DNA of 64,000 nucleotides from an uncultured SAR86 cluster bacterium (GCA_902604855.1 CACLAF010000001.1:186001-250000), one strand, 5' to 3'. Shown: positions 50,047 to 59,309, numbered from the stretch's first letter. Notes: generated by a model not told the origin, from the letters alone. Numbers and translations: made by a program.

Positions 50047-50915
50047 ACGGGAAATCTTTAAAAAAAATCTTATTATTAATTCTAATGATAGTTAGTAAAT
50101 CTATACTTTCAGAAGAGAATATCTACTGTTTTGTAGGAGATGCTGGGGAAGTTAATCCAACTCAAAAAATGGTTGTAAAAGCTTTGGCAAATTCTGATTG
50201 TTCCATGGTCTGGCATCTAGGAGACATAACACAACTTGGAGTCCAATCATTAGACGATCCAGAACTACAAGAAAGTTTTTTAACACCCTTCAAACCATTT
50301 CTAGAAACTGAAATTCCCTTTTACTTAACAGTTGGTAACCATGATTATAAAGGTGATCCAAGTGTATATCTTCAAGTTGCAAAGAATTATCCATCTATTA
50401 ATCATCCTAGTAATTTCTATACCAAAAAATTTGGAAGAACGTGTTTTTTTGTTCTGGATACGACTATTTTCGACAAGCTATATTATTTTTATAAAAGGGG
50501 CAGTCAGATTAGATGGTTGCAAGATGAAGTAGATAAACTGCAAGAAAAGTGTGATTTTTCTATCGCAGTAGCTCATCATCCTTTATTTAGTTCAGGTGAT
50601 AGAGACAGGGCCAACCCACAGTTAGCAATGTTTCTAGAAAACTATGTCTTTGGAACTTTTGATATTTATATCACAGGCCATAATCATGTATTAGCAGATG
50701 AAGGTGATCATAAAAACACTCTGCAACTCATAAGCGCTACTGGCGCTCTTCCCGGTGGCTCGCCCGCCGAGGTTGACTCGGGTAAATTCAACATAGAGAC
50801 TCCGGGGTATCTAAAAATGATAGTAAATAATAATAGTGCTAATTATCAATTTGTGAGCGCTAGGGATAACGAAATCCTATGGTCTAATACAAAACTTGGT
50901 AATGGCCTTAGATGA
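50043..50915 (+). CDS. Secreted metallophosphoesterase (purple-acid-phosphatase-like)
   Basis: A 290-residue exported phosphoesterase. A signal peptide (about 1-23, KKILLLILMIVSKSILS) precedes the calcineurin-like motifs: FVGDAGE, WHLGDITQLG, LTVGNHDYKG, AHHPLFSSGDR and YITGHNHVLADEG. The order resembles tartrate-resistant acid phosphatase more than cytoplasmic Icc/CpdA. In phosphate-poor sea water such an enzyme could release phosphate outside the cytoplasm (inference). It overlaps tsaE in ATGA. Confidence 0.85.
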   Translation: MNGKSLKKILLLILMIVSKSILSEENIYCFVGDAGEVNPTQKMVVKALANSDCSMVWHLGDITQLGVQSLDDPELQESFLTPFKPFLETEIPFYLTVGNHDYKGDPSVYLQVAKNYPSINHPSNFYTKKFGRTCFFVLDTTIFDKLYYFYKRGSQIRWLQDEVDKLQEKCDFSIAVAHHPLFSSGDRDRANPQLAMFLENYVFGTFDIYITGHNHVLADEGDHKNTLQLISATGALPGGSPAEVDSGKFNIETPGYLKMIVNNNSANYQFVSARDNEILWSNTKLGNGLR

Positions 50916-50918
50916 CAA

Positions 50919-52013
50919 CTATTCTATTAAGTTTGATACTTCAATTCCCAACGCTAGAGAGGAGGTTAAGCCAGGAGAAGCGTAACCAAGAACATTTACA
51001 TACTGGTTATCATTTATTGTGCCAGAATCTATAATAAAGTCCTTTATTCCCTTGAGTTTAGGTCTTATCCCAGAGTAACCAGGAGTAAGATCTTCAGCGT
51101 GGATGCTGGGCCAATAAGACTGAACTGCGCTAAGAAAGTCAGATTTTTGATGTGAAGAGAGGCTATAGTCAATCTCATCAACCACATATGCAGAAGGTCC
51201 AAATCTAATGCCTTTGCCAAGATCTATTGTTGCATGAAGGCCTAGACTATTTTCAGATGGAGTTGGATAAATCAGATTCTCTAATCTTTCTTTACCTTGA
51301 TAAATGTAATACTCACCTTTTACAAATTCTTCTTGATAAGAATTTCCTTCATCAATAAGACCTGCAATATGAACCGCATTAAGTCCTGCAGAATTTACGA
51401 GAATATTAGTAATAACAACGAATTGATTTTCAGTATTCTTATCCTCTATCAAAACCTCGTAACCTTTAGAAGATTGCTCCACATTTAATGTTTCATTGCC
51501 TAGTAGTATGTTTCCACCCAAGCTCTGAAAATCTCTACTCAAAGAATGAATAAATGAATGGCTATCAAAAATTCCAGTTGAGGGAGAAAATATAGCTTCT
51601 TTATAGTGAAGAAAGGGGTATTTGGATCTCAGAGAATTATCATAAGTTAAATCATCTACCCCACAAGTCAGGCCATTCTCATAAATACTGTTTAAGGTTT
51701 CTGATTCCGCGTCATTTGAAGATAAAATATATTTTCCACAACGATTGAAGTCAATCTTCCTCTCCTCTAAGTATTTATATAGTAATTCTTTACCTTTCAA
51801 GCACAGTTTTGATTTGAGAGATCCATGATCATAATACATACCAGCGTGTATGACTTCAGAGTTTCTGCTAGAGGTTTCTTGTGCTATGTGAAGATTCCGT
51901 TCAATAAGGAAGATGTTATCAAATTTTGAAGAGAGCTCTCTTGCAATAGCTATTCCAGAGACTCCTCCTCCTATAACCAAGCAATCAACTTCAAATTTTT
52001 CTAATTTGCTCAA
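50919..52013 (-). CDS. FAD-dependent oxidoreductase (L-2-hydroxyglutarate oxidase-like)
   Basis: A 364-residue DAO-fold flavoprotein. The Rossmann motif CLVIGGGVSGIAIARELS is followed by RNSEVIHAGMYYDHGSLKSKLCLKGKELLY, the LhgO hallmark. NSAGLNAVHIA and the C-terminal GYSGIRPKL and GYASPGLTSSLALG complete the pattern. Likely oxidises L-2-hydroxyglutarate or a related 2-hydroxy acid. Its stop nearly touches the convergent phosphoesterase. It is divergent from the Gfo/Idh gene. Confidence 0.86.
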   Translation of the reverse strand: MSKLEKFEVDCLVIGGGVSGIAIARELSSKFDNIFLIERNLHIAQETSSRNSEVIHAGMYYDHGSLKSKLCLKGKELLYKYLEERKIDFNRCGKYILSSNDAESETLNSIYENGLTCGVDDLTYDNSLRSKYPFLHYKEAIFSPSTGIFDSHSFIHSLSRDFQSLGGNILLGNETLNVEQSSKGYEVLIEDKNTENQFVVITNILVNSAGLNAVHIAGLIDEGNSYQEEFVKGEYYIYQGKERLENLIYPTPSENSLGLHATIDLGKGIRFGPSAYVVDEIDYSLSSHQKSDFLSAVQSYWPSIHAEDLTPGYSGIRPKLKGIKDFIIDSGTINDNQYVNVLGYASPGLTSSLALGIEVSNLIE

Positions 52014-52108
52014 TATTTACTAAAGATATTTATTATATTTACTGTTAAGGTTGAGGCACACTCAGTATAGATACCTAATGTAGAAAAGTTTAGAAAAATC
52101 GAGCATTT

Positions 52109-53170
52109 ATGAAATTAAATTATGGAGTCATAGGAACTGGGATGATGGGTTGCGAACACATCCGTAATCTCAAAAAAATACCTGATGTAAGTATAGTTGC
52201 AATTGCGGATCCTAATGAGGAATCTAGGACATGGGCCCTTAAGGCTTGTGAAGATAAATTCAAAATTAGGTTATATGAAGACTATAAAGAGCTCTTAGCA
52301 CAAAAAGATATTGATGTTGTTGTGGTTGCTAGCCCAAACTTTACTCATATAGAGGTTATGAGAGAGCTGTTCAAAACAGATAAACATGTATTGCTTGAAA
52401 AACCAATGTGCACGACTTTTCCAGATGGCTTAGAAATTCTCAAGAAAAGTAAAGAACATGAGGGTTTAGTTTGGATTGGTCTTGAATACAGGTTTATGTC
52501 TCCTATTCAATCTTTGATAAAACATATTGAAGAAATTGGTGATATAAGAATGCTATCAATAAGAGAGCATAGATTTCCATTTCTAGAAAAAGTGGGTAAC
52601 TGGAATCGTTTTAATAAAAATACTGGAGGAACACTAGTTGAAAAATGTTGTCATTTTTTTGATTTGATGAATCTAATAGTCCCGAGTAAACCAATAAAAA
52701 TTTATGCTTCTGGAGGTCAAGATGTAAACCATTTGGATGAAAAATATAACGGAAAAACTCCGGACATAATTGATAATTCTTTTGTAATCATAGACTATCA
52801 AGATGGACAAAGAGCCATGCTTGATTTGTGTATGTTTGCCGAAGCGGGAAAATATGAACAAGAGATTGTACTTACTGGAGATCAAGGTAAGTTAGAAACA
52901 TATATTCCTGGAAATGAACTTATATTAACCAATAGGAAAAATTATTCACTTAAGACCATAGTAGTTAAAGATGATCCTCGAGTGAAAGAAGTAGGTTTTC
53001 ATCATGGCGCTAGTTATATCGAACATTTGGAGTTAATAGATTGTATTAAAAATAAAAAGAAACCACTTGTAGATTGCCAAAAAGGTCTCGATTCGATTAT
53101 TCTTGGGTTAGCTGCACAAGAATCCATTCAAACAGGCAATCCCGTTTTCTTGGAAAATTTCTCAAATTAA
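52109..53170 (+). CDS. Gfo/Idh/MocA family oxidoreductase
   Basis: A 353-residue NAD(P)-dependent sugar or inositol dehydrogenase. The Rossmann motif is GVIGTGMMGCEHIRNL, then ASPNFTHIEVM and the family catalytic LLEKPMCTT. A C-terminal substrate domain follows (VEKCCHFFDLMNLI). It is followed after 3 nt by the aldo/keto reductase and then by a dioxygenase, so it likely belongs to a small carbohydrate or polyol pathway. Confidence 0.9.
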   Translation: MKLNYGVIGTGMMGCEHIRNLKKIPDVSIVAIADPNEESRTWALKACEDKFKIRLYEDYKELLAQKDIDVVVVASPNFTHIEVMRELFKTDKHVLLEKPMCTTFPDGLEILKKSKEHEGLVWIGLEYRFMSPIQSLIKHIEEIGDIRMLSIREHRFPFLEKVGNWNRFNKNTGGTLVEKCCHFFDLMNLIVPSKPIKIYASGGQDVNHLDEKYNGKTPDIIDNSFVIIDYQDGQRAMLDLCMFAEAGKYEQEIVLTGDQGKLETYIPGNELILTNRKNYSLKTIVVKDDPRVKEVGFHHGASYIEHLELIDCIKNKKKPLVDCQKGLDSIILGLAAQESIQTGNPVFLENFSN

Positions 53171-53173
53171 AAT

Positions 53174-54142
53174 ATGAAATACAGATCAATAAAAGACATA
53201 CCTCAAGTGGGCTTTGGGCTTTGGAAAGTCCCAAAAGATGTGTGTTCTGCTACAGTTTTTAAAGCAATAGAATTAGGTTACAGACACTTAGATTCAGCTT
53301 CTGACTATGGTAATGAAAAGGAGGTTGGCCAAGGAATAAAGGCGGCTTTAGAAAAGGGTTTGTGTACTAGAGAAGAACTATGGATAACATCTAAGCTATG
53401 GAATACCTATCACCATCCCGATCATGTTCAACCGGCTCTAGATAAAACACTGCAAGACCTTCAATTAGATTATCTTGATCTGTATATGATTCACTTTCCC
53501 ATTTCTTTGAAGTTTGTGCCTTTCGAGAAAAGATATCCACCTGAATGGTTCAATGATCCAGATAGCCCTGAGCCTAAAATGATCTCGTCTAGAGTTCCGC
53601 TATCTGAAACTTGGCAAGCGATGGAATCATTAAAAGAAGAAAATTTGACCAAACATATAGGCGTTTGTAATTACTCTTCTGGTTTACTGCATGATCTTAT
53701 GAACTACTGTGAAACCAAACCAGAAATTCTCCAAATAGAATCTCATCCATACCTTACTCAAGAAAAACTTATACGACTAGCTAAAGACTATGGGTTAGAA
53801 GTCACAGCTTTTTCGCCATTAGGATCTATATCCTATGAGGAACTGGGTGGCGCTGAAGAAAGTGAATCAATTTTAAAGAATGAAACTGTACAGTCTATTT
53901 CTAAAGATCTTGGTATAACGCCAGCTCAATTAATTCTAGGATGGGGCTTGAATAGAGGTACTTCAATTGTAGTTAAAAGCACTAATGAAATACGTATGAA
54001 AGAAAATTTAGCTGCTTCCAGAATACAACTACAACAATCCATCATAGATAAAATATCGGCCCTCAATGAAAATAAAAGATATAACGATCCGGGAATATTT
54101 TGTGAGGATGCATTTAATACCTTCTTTCCAATTTATGAATAA
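53174..54142 (+). CDS. Aldo/keto reductase, xylose-reductase-like (AKR2B type)
   Basis: A 322-residue NADPH-dependent TIM-barrel reductase. The motifs are LGYRHLDSASDYGNEKEVG with catalytic Asp and Tyr, WITSKLWNTYH with Lys, and YMIHFPISLKFVPFEKRYPPEW with His. The last block is strikingly like fungal xylose reductase (from memory), and unlike common bacterial AKRs. It ends with the usual AKR C-terminal loop FNTFFPIYE. The stop overlaps the next start. Confidence 0.88.
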   Translation: MKYRSIKDIPQVGFGLWKVPKDVCSATVFKAIELGYRHLDSASDYGNEKEVGQGIKAALEKGLCTREELWITSKLWNTYHHPDHVQPALDKTLQDLQLDYLDLYMIHFPISLKFVPFEKRYPPEWFNDPDSPEPKMISSRVPLSETWQAMESLKEENLTKHIGVCNYSSGLLHDLMNYCETKPEILQIESHPYLTQEKLIRLAKDYGLEVTAFSPLGSISYEELGGAEESESILKNETVQSISKDLGITPAQLILGWGLNRGTSIVVKSTNEIRMKENLAASRIQLQQSIIDKISALNENKRYNDPGIFCEDAFNTFFPIYE

Positions 54143-55073
54143 AAAAGATTTCTTAAAAGAAATACAAGAAGATACAGAATTGATAACAATGTCTTCTACT
54201 GAGAAATGGGTACATGAAAATAAGGTTTCTATTGAATCTCAACTTGATGAATATGGAGCAATCCTCTTTAGGGACCTTCCAGTAGAAAATGCTGAGGATT
54301 TTGATCTTTTTGTTTCTGCTTTCAAATACGATACATTTACTTATGAAGAGTCTCTGTCGAATGCAGTTAGAATAAACAAAACTGATAAAGTTTTTACTGC
54401 AAATGAAGCGCCTAGTGAGATTGAGATATTTCTCCATCATGAAATGGCGCAGACTCCCATGTATCCAAAAAATATATTCTTTTTTTGCAAATCTGCTTCT
54501 CAGTATGGAGGAGAAACTCCTTTATGTAGGTCTGATTATCTTTATGCTGAGCTTCTAAAAGAAGATGCAAGTTTAATAGCCAAGTTTGAAAAAAATGGGG
54601 TTATTTATAATTCTATCATGTCGAATGGGGACGAATTAGTCTCAGGACAAGGAAGAAGTTGGCAAAAAACTTTAGGTGTTAGCTCTAAAGAAGAGGTCGA
54701 GCTCAAATTAAAAGAACTTGGGTATACTTGGAGCTGGCTTGAAAGCGACAACCTATCAGTTACAACAAGAACTCTAAAAGCCATAAAAGAACTTAGAAAT
54801 GGTAATAAATCATTCTTTAATCAAGTTCTTGCAGCATCTTTAGGATGGAAAAAAAACTTAAATAATGAAACTTCGCCCGTCAGGTTTGGTAATGGCGAAG
54901 AAATTTGTAACTCAAATCTTCAAATGATTTCTAGCTTAGCAGAGTCATTAACTCTTCTTAGAAATTGGAAAGATAAGGACATCTTGTTAATTGATAATCA
55001 TAGGGTGATGCATGGCAGGAAACCATTTTCAGGAGAAAAGAATAGAGAAGTTTTAGTTTCTTTAACTGCTTAG
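54135..55073 (+). CDS. TauD/TfdA-family Fe(II)/2-oxoglutarate dioxygenase with HxE motif
   Basis: The ATG at 54135 overlaps the stop of the AKR gene by 8 nt and gives MNKKDFLKEIQED; the longer track start at 54066 lies inside the AKR gene. The 312-residue product has the metal motif FLHHEMAQ, reading His100-x-Glu102 instead of the usual HxD, and a distal His in DNHRVMHGRKPF. The Arg for 2-oxoglutarate is likely in NREVLVSL. HxE is also used in clavaminate synthase-like members. It probably hydroxylates a small molecule from the adjoining pathway. Confidence 0.82.
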   Translation: MNKKDFLKEIQEDTELITMSSTEKWVHENKVSIESQLDEYGAILFRDLPVENAEDFDLFVSAFKYDTFTYEESLSNAVRINKTDKVFTANEAPSEIEIFLHHEMAQTPMYPKNIFFFCKSASQYGGETPLCRSDYLYAELLKEDASLIAKFEKNGVIYNSIMSNGDELVSGQGRSWQKTLGVSSKEEVELKLKELGYTWSWLESDNLSVTTRTLKAIKELRNGNKSFFNQVLAASLGWKKNLNNETSPVRFGNGEEICNSNLQMISSLAESLTLLRNWKDKDILLIDNHRVMHGRKPFSGEKNREVLVSLTA

Positions 55074-55074
55074 A

Positions 55075-55992
55075 TTAAGCATGCAAGTGAAACCAGCTTT
55101 TGTGTATTCTTTGGTCAAGATTTGAAATCTTACCTTGTAAGTTATCCAAAAAAGTATGGAGCTTGTCGTCGTCATAACTCTCAACTCTTGATGACATTAT
55201 TCTTTCTATGACTTTGTAAACTTCTTCTTTCAATAAACTATTATTTGGTAATACAGCGACGCATTTATCAATCTCCCTAAGACAGGTATTCAATGATCTT
55301 GGGAAACCTTTATTTTTAAAGAGAAATCTAAGAACGCTGCCTCTTTCAATTTCACCCTTTGATTCTTCTCTGTATGCACCTTGGGCAGAGAGATTTCTTA
55401 ACATACTAGCCCATTCGAGAGTTGAGAAGTCATGTGTCTGAGAATTCTTCTTTGAGACGCATAATGTATCAAGAGTTCTGGAGATCATATCCACACGTTC
55501 GATATACCTTCCTAACCTGATGAATTCAAAAACTAATCCAGTAGAAAAATTGTCATTTATTATGCCAAAAAATCTTTGAGATCCTTCAATGAGTTTATAC
55601 ATATCTTTTGGTTGTCCTCTTCTTGCTTTCAAAGTACCTCGGTTAAATTCATTTAAAAGATTATTAACTTGCTCTGTTGCAGATTGGGGAAGATAGTCTC
55701 TTGTTTCTTTAACATTATAAGCTGCTTTAACTAGAGAATTTTTAATTGAGTTAGGATTAGCTTCTTCATAGCAAAGAAAATTAATTACATTAGCTTCTTT
55801 GAAGGTCATATACCTTCTTTGATAAATATCAAGATTATCCAGAGTTTCAATTATTGATTGCCATCCTAAAGTTTTATCACCAGGAAAATCTAACATTAGC
55901 TCAGAATTAACATTTATTAATCTAGCAGTATTCTCAACTCTTTCTACATATCTAGAAAGCCAATATAGGTGTTCTGCATCTCTACTTAACAT
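55075..55992 (-). CDS. Alpha-E domain protein
   Basis: A 305-residue all-helical protein of the alpha-E family (COG2307). It begins LSRDAEHLYWLSRYVERVENTARLINVN, the family signature, and has GRYIERVDMISRTLDTL later. It is nearly always encoded beside a circularly permuted ATP-grasp enzyme, and the pair is predicted to make a small peptide or peptide-like tag. The gene follows the ATP-grasp gene here with a 2-nt gap. No biochemical role is proven. Confidence 0.9.
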   Translation of the reverse strand: MLSRDAEHLYWLSRYVERVENTARLINVNSELMLDFPGDKTLGWQSIIETLDNLDIYQRRYMTFKEANVINFLCYEEANPNSIKNSLVKAAYNVKETRDYLPQSATEQVNNLLNEFNRGTLKARRGQPKDMYKLIEGSQRFFGIINDNFSTGLVFEFIRLGRYIERVDMISRTLDTLCVSKKNSQTHDFSTLEWASMLRNLSAQGAYREESKGEIERGSVLRFLFKNKGFPRSLNTCLREIDKCVAVLPNNSLLKEEVYKVIERIMSSRVESYDDDKLHTFLDNLQGKISNLDQRIHKSWFHLHA

Positions 55993-55994
55993 AA

Positions 55995-57476
55995 CTATTT
56001 ATCTACAATCCATGTATCCTTGCTTCCTCCTCCTTGAGAAGAATTAACTACGGTAGAGCCTTTCTTCAATGCAACTCTAGTTAGGCCGCCTACAGTCACA
56101 TAACTTTTTTCACCAGTTAAAATAAATGGTCTTAAATCTAAGTGTCTAGGCTCTATGGAACCTTTATCATAAGTTGGAGTGGTAGATAACAACGCAAGCG
56201 GTTGTGCAATGTAATTGCGTGGATCTTTTCTTATTAACTTCAGTGTCTCTTCTTTTTCCTTTTTGGAAGCGCTCTTCCCAATGACTATACCATAACCACC
56301 AGACTCAGCTACAGGCTTAATAACAAATTCTTTAAATCTATCTTTTATTAATTCAAAGCTTTCTTTATCACTCATCAAATAGGTTTTGAGATTTTCTATA
56401 ATTGGTTCTTCCTTTAAATAAAATTTGATCATTTCAGGTACGAAAGAATAAACCGCTTTATCATCTGCTATTCCACAGCCCGGCGCATTTATTATAGAAA
56501 CATGTTTTTTTCTCCATGATTCGATTAAGCCTTCAACGCCCAACACAGAATCTTTATTACCTCTTAAGGGATCTAAAAAATCATCATCAATTCTCCTGTA
56601 AATCACATCAACACGAACTAAACCTTCTATAGTTTTTTTGTATACAAAGTTATCCTTTAATACTACCAAATCCGTCCCTTGAACTAGATCTATGCCCATT
56701 TGCTGAGCAAGATATGAGTGTTCATAATATGCTGAATTGTAAATGCCGGGAGTGAGGAGAACCATTTCTGGTTGACGACTTCTAGAGTAACTTAGAGATA
56801 CAAGTGTCTCGTAGAGTTTTGTTGGATATGCACCTACCGGCATTACTCCATAATGTTGGAATAGATCAGGAAAAACTCTCTTCATAACGGTTCTGTTCTC
56901 GAGCATGTAACTTACACCAGAGGGCACCCTGAGGTTATCCTCTAATACATAGAAAATTCCATCTTTATCTTTAATCAGATCAGAACCGCAGATGCTAGAC
57001 CAAGAATGATGTTTAAGTTTCATACCCATACAGTATTCTTTAAAAGCGGGAGATTCAGTTATTAGAGATTCATCCATATCGCTTTCTTTTATAAATTTCT
57101 GTTCGTTGTAACAATCTTCTATGAAGAGATTTAAAGCTTTTACTCTTTGCTCTAAACCTTTCTCTACTTTGTCCCATTCTTTTTTTCTGATGATTCTTGG
57201 AATGAAATCTAACGGCCAAGACCTGTCTTGCCCCTCTATATACTCCTCAGAATAAACTCGAAAGGAGATTCCCATTGATTTAATAGCTGACTCAGTGGCA
57301 TTATTTATTTCATTTAGGTCATTTGGACTTAATGATCCTAGAAACTTACCTATTTTCTTTGTGTGAGTTCTGAAGCCTTGAGATGTGTTGAGGTATTCAT
57401 CAAAAAAAGGTGATGTTTGATAGTTTTTCCATGAAATAGCCACTTTAAATAATATGCAATTAGCAAGCCAAAACAT
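55995..57476 (-). CDS. Circularly permuted type 2 ATP-grasp protein
   Basis: Predicted peptide ligase (COG2308). The family blocks are MGISFRVYSE, DFIPRIIRKKEWDKVEKGLEQR, NLRVPSGVSYMLENR, MVLLTPGIYNSAYYEH, DVIYRRIDDDFLDPL, VKPVAESGGYGIVIG and APSQ-like ending NSSQGGGSKDTWIVD. The track start MFWLANCILFK looks odd; a GTG at 57443 giving AISWKNYQTSPFFDEYL is a better match to relatives. It forms the operon ATP-grasp to alpha-E and is divergent from the Anbu gene. Confidence 0.9.
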   Translation of the reverse strand: MFWLANCILFKVAISWKNYQTSPFFDEYLNTSQGFRTHTKKIGKFLGSLSPNDLNEINNATESAIKSMGISFRVYSEEYIEGQDRSWPLDFIPRIIRKKEWDKVEKGLEQRVKALNLFIEDCYNEQKFIKESDMDESLITESPAFKEYCMGMKLKHHSWSSICGSDLIKDKDGIFYVLEDNLRVPSGVSYMLENRTVMKRVFPDLFQHYGVMPVGAYPTKLYETLVSLSYSRSRQPEMVLLTPGIYNSAYYEHSYLAQQMGIDLVQGTDLVVLKDNFVYKKTIEGLVRVDVIYRRIDDDFLDPLRGNKDSVLGVEGLIESWRKKHVSIINAPGCGIADDKAVYSFVPEMIKFYLKEEPIIENLKTYLMSDKESFELIKDRFKEFVIKPVAESGGYGIVIGKSASKKEKEETLKLIRKDPRNYIAQPLALLSTTPTYDKGSIEPRHLDLRPFILTGEKSYVTVGGLTRVALKKGSTVVNSSQGGGSKDTWIVDK

Positions 57477-57499
57477 TTTGGTTCTTTATCGTAAATAAT

Positions 57500-57514
57500 G
57501 CACTTTTTAAGTGC
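57500..57514. repeat. Short palindrome in the ATP-grasp/Anbu divergent region
   Basis: GCACTT-TTT-AAGTGC, a 6-bp inverted repeat with a 3-nt centre, lies 23 bp from the ATP-grasp track start. It could be an operator or an RNA hairpin; nothing decides between these or chance. Confidence 0.3.
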
Positions 57515-57619
57515 TGTTTGTAGCTTAAAAAGAATATAATAATTTATGAGATTTCTTCCTGAGTGCCTTTTACAGGCCTTATATAAAAAAAATGGCAGAG
57601 AGTTAAAGAAAGATTAAAC

Positions 57620-57635
57620 TGGCATAAGTATTGCA
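57620..57635 (+). promoter_or_regulatory. Sigma-54-like -24/-12 motif upstream of the Anbu gene
   Basis: TGGCATAAGTATTGCA matches the consensus TGGCAC-N5-TTGCW at all but one fixed base, with the required GG-N10-GC spacing. The projected start site falls at about 57645-57647, at the edge of the GGGAGG ribosome site, which is tight and lowers confidence. A sigma-70 element around 57534 (TATAAT) is an alternative. Confidence 0.4.
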
Positions 57636-57654
57636 TGTTCTTGTGGGAGGTTAT

Positions 57655-58389
57655 ATGTCTTACTGTCTAGCAATTAAAGTAAATGAAGGTTTAGTATTTG
57701 CTTCTGATTCCAGAACTAATGCGGGGTTAGATAATATAAATACTTATTCAAAAATGTTTACCTATAACGTAGGTGACAGGGCTTTTGTTGTTCTAACAGC
57801 TGGAAATCTCGCCACATCTCAAGCGGTATATCACCAACTCGAGAAAGATCTAAATGCAGATAACCCAGAAATGAACCTTAATCTTTGTGAAGATATTGAA
57901 GCTGCTGCTCAATATATTGGAAGACTAAGTGTTTCTAGTTCAAACCAGTCCCTAGAAGTTCAAAATCAATCTTCCATGTTGGGATCATTTTTTATTTTAG
58001 GTGGACAAATCAAAGATCAAGAGCCAAACCTATTGTTAATTTATCCAGAAGGTAACTTCATTTATGTTTCAAATGAACAACCCTACCTACAAATAGGCGA
58101 AACTAAGTATGGAAAACCAATACTTGATAGGATGATAAATAAGGATACTCCTATTGGAGATTCAGCAAGAGTAGCACTTCTTTCTCTTGATTCAACTATG
58201 AGAAGTGACCTGACTGTCGGACCACCGATCGATTTTGTAGTTTATAAAAAGGATCAAATACATTTAGATTATCAAGGAAAATATGAATTTATGTCACCTT
58301 ATTTCAAAGAAATGTCAGATACCTGGGCCCAAAAACTCTCGGATGCAATTCACACATTACCGAAGTTCGAATGGGAAGAAGAGGATTAG
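57655..58389 (+). CDS. Anbu, proteasome-type peptidase
   Basis: A 244-residue bacterial proteasome homologue (COG3484). The start at 57655, not the track start at 57631, is fixed by a strong GGGAGG site 5 nt upstream and puts the catalytic residue second. The product begins MSYCLAIKVNEGLVFASDSRTNAGLDNI, so after Met removal Ser is the N-terminal nucleophile. VVLTAGNLATSQAV and LLSLDSTMRSDLTVGPPIDF are typical for Anbu. Homologues assemble into open helical rings. It faces the ATP-grasp/alpha-E operon, the standard partners; no transglutaminase-like gene is near. Confidence 0.92.
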   Translation: MSYCLAIKVNEGLVFASDSRTNAGLDNINTYSKMFTYNVGDRAFVVLTAGNLATSQAVYHQLEKDLNADNPEMNLNLCEDIEAAAQYIGRLSVSSSNQSLEVQNQSSMLGSFFILGGQIKDQEPNLLLIYPEGNFIYVSNEQPYLQIGETKYGKPILDRMINKDTPIGDSARVALLSLDSTMRSDLTVGPPIDFVVYKKDQIHLDYQGKYEFMSPYFKEMSDTWAQKLSDAIHTLPKFEWEEED

Positions 58390-58394
58390 GTAAA

Positions 58395-59309
58395 TTAAAG
58401 ATATTTCTTAAAAAACATCCATACTGCTTCTGAAGCACTTATTTCATCTTCTCCAGAACCGAAATAGTAACGAAGAATTGGGTTATTCCACCAAGTCAAT
58501 TTTACTCCCGCTCCTGGCCAAATATGTCCACCCCCTTCTATTCTGTACATCCATACTTCAGTTTCATCACCTTCACTCCAATATCTTTCAAAAAATATAT
58601 CATTAGGCGCTCCTTCATCTTTACTCAAAATTAATTCTTCAGATTTCAGGGCCAATTGATATTTTTCAACAAAAAAGTCTATAGTTTCTGGTAAGCCATA
58701 ATAGGCACCCCAACCGGTTGAGTTATTTATATCGCCATCAAAAAAAGAGATGTCATCAGCCGTTCCATGAATTTCAAATATAGGAACGGGATTATCTAAC
58801 TCACAATTATCCATTGTTTGTTTCATCATGACTCCCGTGACAGAAGCAACAGCTTTAAATAAATCAGATGATGTGCATGCCAATAAGTATGCCATATCGC
58901 CCCCGTTAGACATCCCAGTTGCAAAGGCCTTTTTTCTTTTAAGATTAAATTCTTGAGTCAGGGAATTTACTAAATATCTAATGAATGATACATCATCTAC
59001 AGTTGAGTCTGAATGAAAATCATAACCTACTTTAAAGAATGTATTACCATCTCTGCCCACCGTTCCCTGAGGGTAAACAACAATGAAGCCCTCCCTGTTT
59101 GCTATATCATTCATGCCAGAATAGGTCATAATAATTTCAGCACTACTTGTATATCCATGTATGACAACTACTAAAGGAGAATCTTGATTTATATTAGGTG
59201 GAACATGAATAATATAGTCTCTTTCTAATCCTTCATGAATAACAGTCCTATGCTCACTCATCAGATTTAACGAGCAACACAATATTAATAATAAAAATTT
59301 AAATTTCAT
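58395..59309 (-). CDS. Secreted PHB-depolymerase/feruloyl-esterase-like hydrolase (LpqC type)
   Basis: A 304-residue exported alpha/beta hydrolase. A signal peptide (about 1-18, FKFLLLILCCSLNLMS) leads to PLVVVIHGYTSSAEIIMTYSGMNDIANREGFIVVYPQG. The nucleophile is in ATGMSNGGDMAYLLAC, the Asp probably in IHGTADD and the His in GGGHIWPG. Acts on an ester outside the cytoplasm: polyhydroxybutyrate oligomers, feruloyl esters or other polymers. It starts directly after the stop of the EF-hand esterase gene. Confidence 0.85.
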   Translation of the reverse strand: MKFKFLLLILCCSLNLMSEHRTVIHEGLERDYIIHVPPNINQDSPLVVVIHGYTSSAEIIMTYSGMNDIANREGFIVVYPQGTVGRDGNTFFKVGYDFHSDSTVDDVSFIRYLVNSLTQEFNLKRKKAFATGMSNGGDMAYLLACTSSDLFKAVASVTGVMMKQTMDNCELDNPVPIFEIHGTADDISFFDGDINNSTGWGAYYGLPETIDFFVEKYQLALKSEELILSKDEGAPNDIFFERYWSEGDETEVWMYRIEGGGHIWPGAGVKLTWWNNPILRYYFGSGEDEISASEAVWMFFKKYL

